Shown here: in pieces, positions 4,071 through 6,284 of the stretch
Layout of the letters: every line of letters starts with the position of its first letter
Numbering within the stretch: position 1 is the first letter of the stretch
The notes under the pieces: model-generated
The model's input: the letters and a program-made list of their open reading frames with translations, nothing else
Told to the model about the DNA's origin: nothing
Databases searched by the model: none
Translations under genes and position numbers: made by a program
Assembly (NCBI GenBank): GCA_002792135.1
Contig: PFNU01000116.1
Location: forward strand, 1-6,284
From: a bacterium (Candidatus Torokbacteria) CG_4_10_14_0_2_um_filter_35_8
Lineage (GTDB): Bacteria; Patescibacteriota; GCA-2792135
Reading direction: 5' to 3'
Length of the DNA: 6,284 bases

Positions 4071-6164
4071 GTGATAACATTCCATTCCAAAAACCCTTAT
4101 CTAAAATTTACCGATAAAATAGCCCGCTACTACGGATTTTTAATAGTAGTTATCTTAGCTTTGATTTTTGTTAGCCTCTTCTACTATCTATCTTATCTTA
4201 AATATCAAGCCTTAGGGTTTGATTCTGGCGATCTTGCGATATTTAATCAGGTGATGTGGAATACAGTTCGCGGGAGTTTTTTTCATTCTTCTATTTTAGG
4301 GCATTCTTATCTTGGAGAGCATTTTTCATTGTTTTTAATTTTTCTTGCGCCAATTTATATTTTTTCTCAAAGTCCTTTATGTTTACTTTTTTTGAAATGC
4401 GTTTTTGTGGGGTTTTCTTGTATCCCCCTGTATTTAATTTGTCGCAAAATTCTTAATGATCTTTTGGGGATTTTAGTTGTGATCAGTTATCTTATTTATC
4501 CTGCATTAGGATGGGCCAGTTTTCATGAGTTTTCCATGAAGCCCATTGCCCTATTTTTTATTCTTTTAAGTATTTATTATTTTTTTGAAAAAAATTACAA
4601 AAAATATGTAATATCAGGAATCCTCGCGCTTTTATGTAAGGAGACTGTCGCGATAGCTTATATAATATTTAGTTTATATGCTTTTTTTGCAAAAAGGAAG
4701 CGAGGTTTGAAATGGCATGTGATTCCGTTTTTATTTAGCGCGGCATGGCTTATTGCCACAATCTTTTTTATTATTCCTTCTTTTAACAATCTTGGTTATT
4801 ATAAGAATTCTATGTTTTATGCCTGGCTTGGGCAGGATATTATTGTCGTTTTTAAAAATATTTTTTCTTATCCTGTCCTATTCTTAAGGCAAGTATTTAA
4901 TCAAATAAACCTTCGTTATTTATTGTTACTATTTTTGCCAATCCTATTTATTTCTCTTTTAAGCCCTGCTTTATTTATAGTCACTGTTGCTATTCTTTTT
5001 GAAAACCTGCTTTCTTCTGGCGGAGTATTAAATAGTAGCTTTAGACAATACAGCATTCTTTTTATTCCTTTTATTTTTCTTGGTTTTACTTATGGATTAA
5101 AAAGAATCTTTGCCTTTAAATTTATTCAAAAAAGAGAAACATCAGTAATTATTATCCTGCTGTTTTTAATCTTTTTTACCTCGTCTTTCTTTTCTCCTCA
5201 ACTTAGTATTATATCTCAGATAAATTATTACAAAAATTTAAAAAATAATGAAACTACTCTTGCCAAAAAAGAGGTTTTAAATATCATACCAACAAAGGAC
5301 GCAAAGGTTATTGCATCTCAAGATTTGGAAACTTATCTTTCTTCTCGAGAAGAGATTTACCCCTTTCACTATCTTTATACTGGCATTACAGAATATGGAC
5401 TTTCTGAATTTACAAGCCCCAAAGACATTGAATATCTGCTTATAAATACTCAAGATTATTTTGGAGTGCAAGTTTATTCTGATGTGCCATGGGCAGATAA
5501 TAGACTTAGAAGCTTTCTTTCTGAAGGGGATTGGGGAATAAGAGAAGTAAAAGGTCCTATTGTGCTTATCCAAAGAAATTATAAAGATCAAAGTAAATTT
5601 GTGCTTTGGGAAAGCATTGATAATTCTGAGATGATAAAGACTCTAGCAAAGACACAACAAGACTTTGAAGGAAATATTAAGCTTTTAGGTTATGATATGG
5701 AGGAAAAAAAGGTTAAAAAAGGTGAGAGTTTGAAGCTCTCATGCTTTTGGTCGGATTTAAGAAAAAAAGAGAAAGAAGAGAGCGAGGAAGAACCGATGGA
5801 ACAGTTAGTAGAATATTTGCAAGGCAGGAGAACAGAAAATTATGAGGTTTTGTTTGAGTTTATTAATAAAGAAAATGAAGTAGCAGAAAAGACAATTTAT
5901 CCTGTATGCTATAGAATCTTTCCCACAAGCGAGTGGAAAACAGGGGAGATTGTCAAAGTAAATTATTCTCTTTTAGTACCAGAAAAATTAGAAGAAGGAA
6001 GATACAGACTAAGAATCACAATGGTTGAGCCTAAGTACGTTGTGTTTAATCAATTGAAATATAATATGCTGGATGTTTCTGGAGTTGTGGAAGAGAATTC
6101 GGATAGGGAGATTGAGGGAGTGTCGAATAGCATAGAGGTGCAAGGACTACAGGTTTTTGATTGA
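4071..6164 (+). CDS. DUF2079 family membrane protein with C-terminal beta-sandwich (probable GT-C type)
   Basis: This 697-residue protein starts at GTG. The N-terminal half is a polytopic membrane domain with about ten hydrophobic segments between residues 21 and 375. It carries the DUF2079 signature: GFDSGDLAIFNQVMWNT (49-65; D51, D54) and LGEHFSLFLIFLAPIY (81-96; E83, H84), then CIPLYLICRKIL. Position and acidic/His character resemble GT-C glycosyltransferases that use lipid-linked sugars, but the DUF2079 reaction is not established. Residues about 380-505 form the soluble part typical of the family (DIEYLLINTQDYFG, VLIQRN). Residues 533-655 (KLLGYDMEEKKVKKGESLKLSCFW, FPTSEWKTGEIV, EEGRYRLRI) resemble the beta-sandwich found at the end of many bacterial GT39-like proteins. 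A charged insert (564-588, rich in K and E) interrupts it. A role in surface glycan or glycoprotein synthesis alongside the divergent GT9 gene is inference. The gene ends with TGA. No terminator is obvious. Confidence 0.83.
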   Translation: MITFHSKNPYLKFTDKIARYYGFLIVVILALIFVSLFYYLSYLKYQALGFDSGDLAIFNQVMWNTVRGSFFHSSILGHSYLGEHFSLFLIFLAPIYIFSQSPLCLLFLKCVFVGFSCIPLYLICRKILNDLLGILVVISYLIYPALGWASFHEFSMKPIALFFILLSIYYFFEKNYKKYVISGILALLCKETVAIAYIIFSLYAFFAKRKRGLKWHVIPFLFSAAWLIATIFFIIPSFNNLGYYKNSMFYAWLGQDIIVVFKNIFSYPVLFLRQVFNQINLRYLLLLFLPILFISLLSPALFIVTVAILFENLLSSGGVLNSSFRQYSILFIPFIFLGFTYGLKRIFAFKFIQKRETSVIIILLFLIFFTSSFFSPQLSIISQINYYKNLKNNETTLAKKEVLNIIPTKDAKVIASQDLETYLSSREEIYPFHYLYTGITEYGLSEFTSPKDIEYLLINTQDYFGVQVYSDVPWADNRLRSFLSEGDWGIREVKGPIVLIQRNYKDQSKFVLWESIDNSEMIKTLAKTQQDFEGNIKLLGYDMEEKKVKKGESLKLSCFWSDLRKKEKEESEEEPMEQLVEYLQGRRTENYEVLFEFINKENEVAEKTIYPVCYRIFPTSEWKTGEIVKVNYSLLVPEKLEEGRYRLRITMVEPKYVVFNQLKYNMLDVSGVVEENSDREIEGVSNSIEVQGLQVFD

Positions 6165-6284
6165 ATCGGGATGAGGCTTAGAGTATTGGTTTTTCTCGTG
6201 ATCAAAATCTGCAAATTTCCAATTCATAATAAGGAATTTCTAATTAAATCCCAATGTCTGAATAACCAATGAACTATAAAAAAT
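6165..6284. other. Non-coding tail with short AT-rich repeats
   Basis: No gene is supported here. The stretch contains one AATTCAT (6221-6227), CCCAATGTC and other words like those in the earlier spacers. The DUF2079 frame would stay open for 35 codons beyond its TGA, but the resulting peptide has no recognisable character and runs through the repeat words, so it is read as spacer. Confidence 0.6.

Noticed and set aside
4256..4456. Plus-strand open frame overlapping the DUF2079 gene in another frame
   Set aside because: The Phe-rich content reflects T-rich membrane codons; the DUF2079 signature lies in the other frame.
5277..5591. 104-residue minus-strand open frame within the DUF2079 gene
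   Set aside because: It is antisense to the soluble part of the gene, with no motif and no promoter.
6162..6270. UGA read as an amino acid (code 25, as in Gracilibacteria), extending the DUF2079 gene
   Set aside because: The extension runs through spacer repeat words, and no internal UGA occurs in any conserved motif of the four genes.

Overview
The window looks like an AT-rich, compact bacterial chromosome segment using the standard genetic code (TAA and TGA both serve as stops). Gene content, short leaders without Shine-Dalgarno sequences, extended -10 promoters and spacers full of short A/T-rich repeats fit a candidate-phylum bacterium, most likely Patescibacteria/CPR. Some traits, such as the glycosyltransferase subfamily, also occur in Omnitrophota. 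This is an inference from style and content; there is no rRNA or other decisive marker here.

Layout, left to right: (1) the 3' end of a UvrD/PcrA-type helicase gene (1-321), whose disordered linker carries an in-frame, almost perfect 28-bp palindrome. (2) A 288-bp spacer holding several hairpins and two more palindromes, then an extended -10 promoter. (3) A membrane-anchored cell-wall protein (610-1566) with two DUF348 domains, a G5 domain and an RlpA-like barrel. (4) A repeat-rich spacer and rsmA (1765-2601), the 16S rRNA adenine dimethyltransferase. (5) A convergent family 9 glycosyltransferase on the minus strand (2638-3855). (6) A repeat-rich divergent spacer, then a large membrane protein of the DUF2079 family with a C-terminal beta-sandwich (4071-6164). 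(7) A 120-bp non-coding tail.

The first part (helicase, DUF348-G5-barrel protein, rsmA) is housekeeping. The pairing of a DUF348-G5 wall protein with rsmA recalls the yabE-rnmV-ksgA order of Bacillus. The second part (two glycosyltransferase-type genes transcribed divergently) suggests surface glycan or glycoprotein assembly.

The most notable signal is not a gene. Four palindromes share one architecture, about 28 bp bounded by GTAG and CTAC, with different cores. One is inserted in frame in the helicase gene and three lie in spacers; one of those three is shortened internally and two have degraded left halves. A further, different palindrome sits in an apparent six-residue insertion in rsmA. 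Together they look like a family of small palindromic elements that can enter both spacers and coding sequence.
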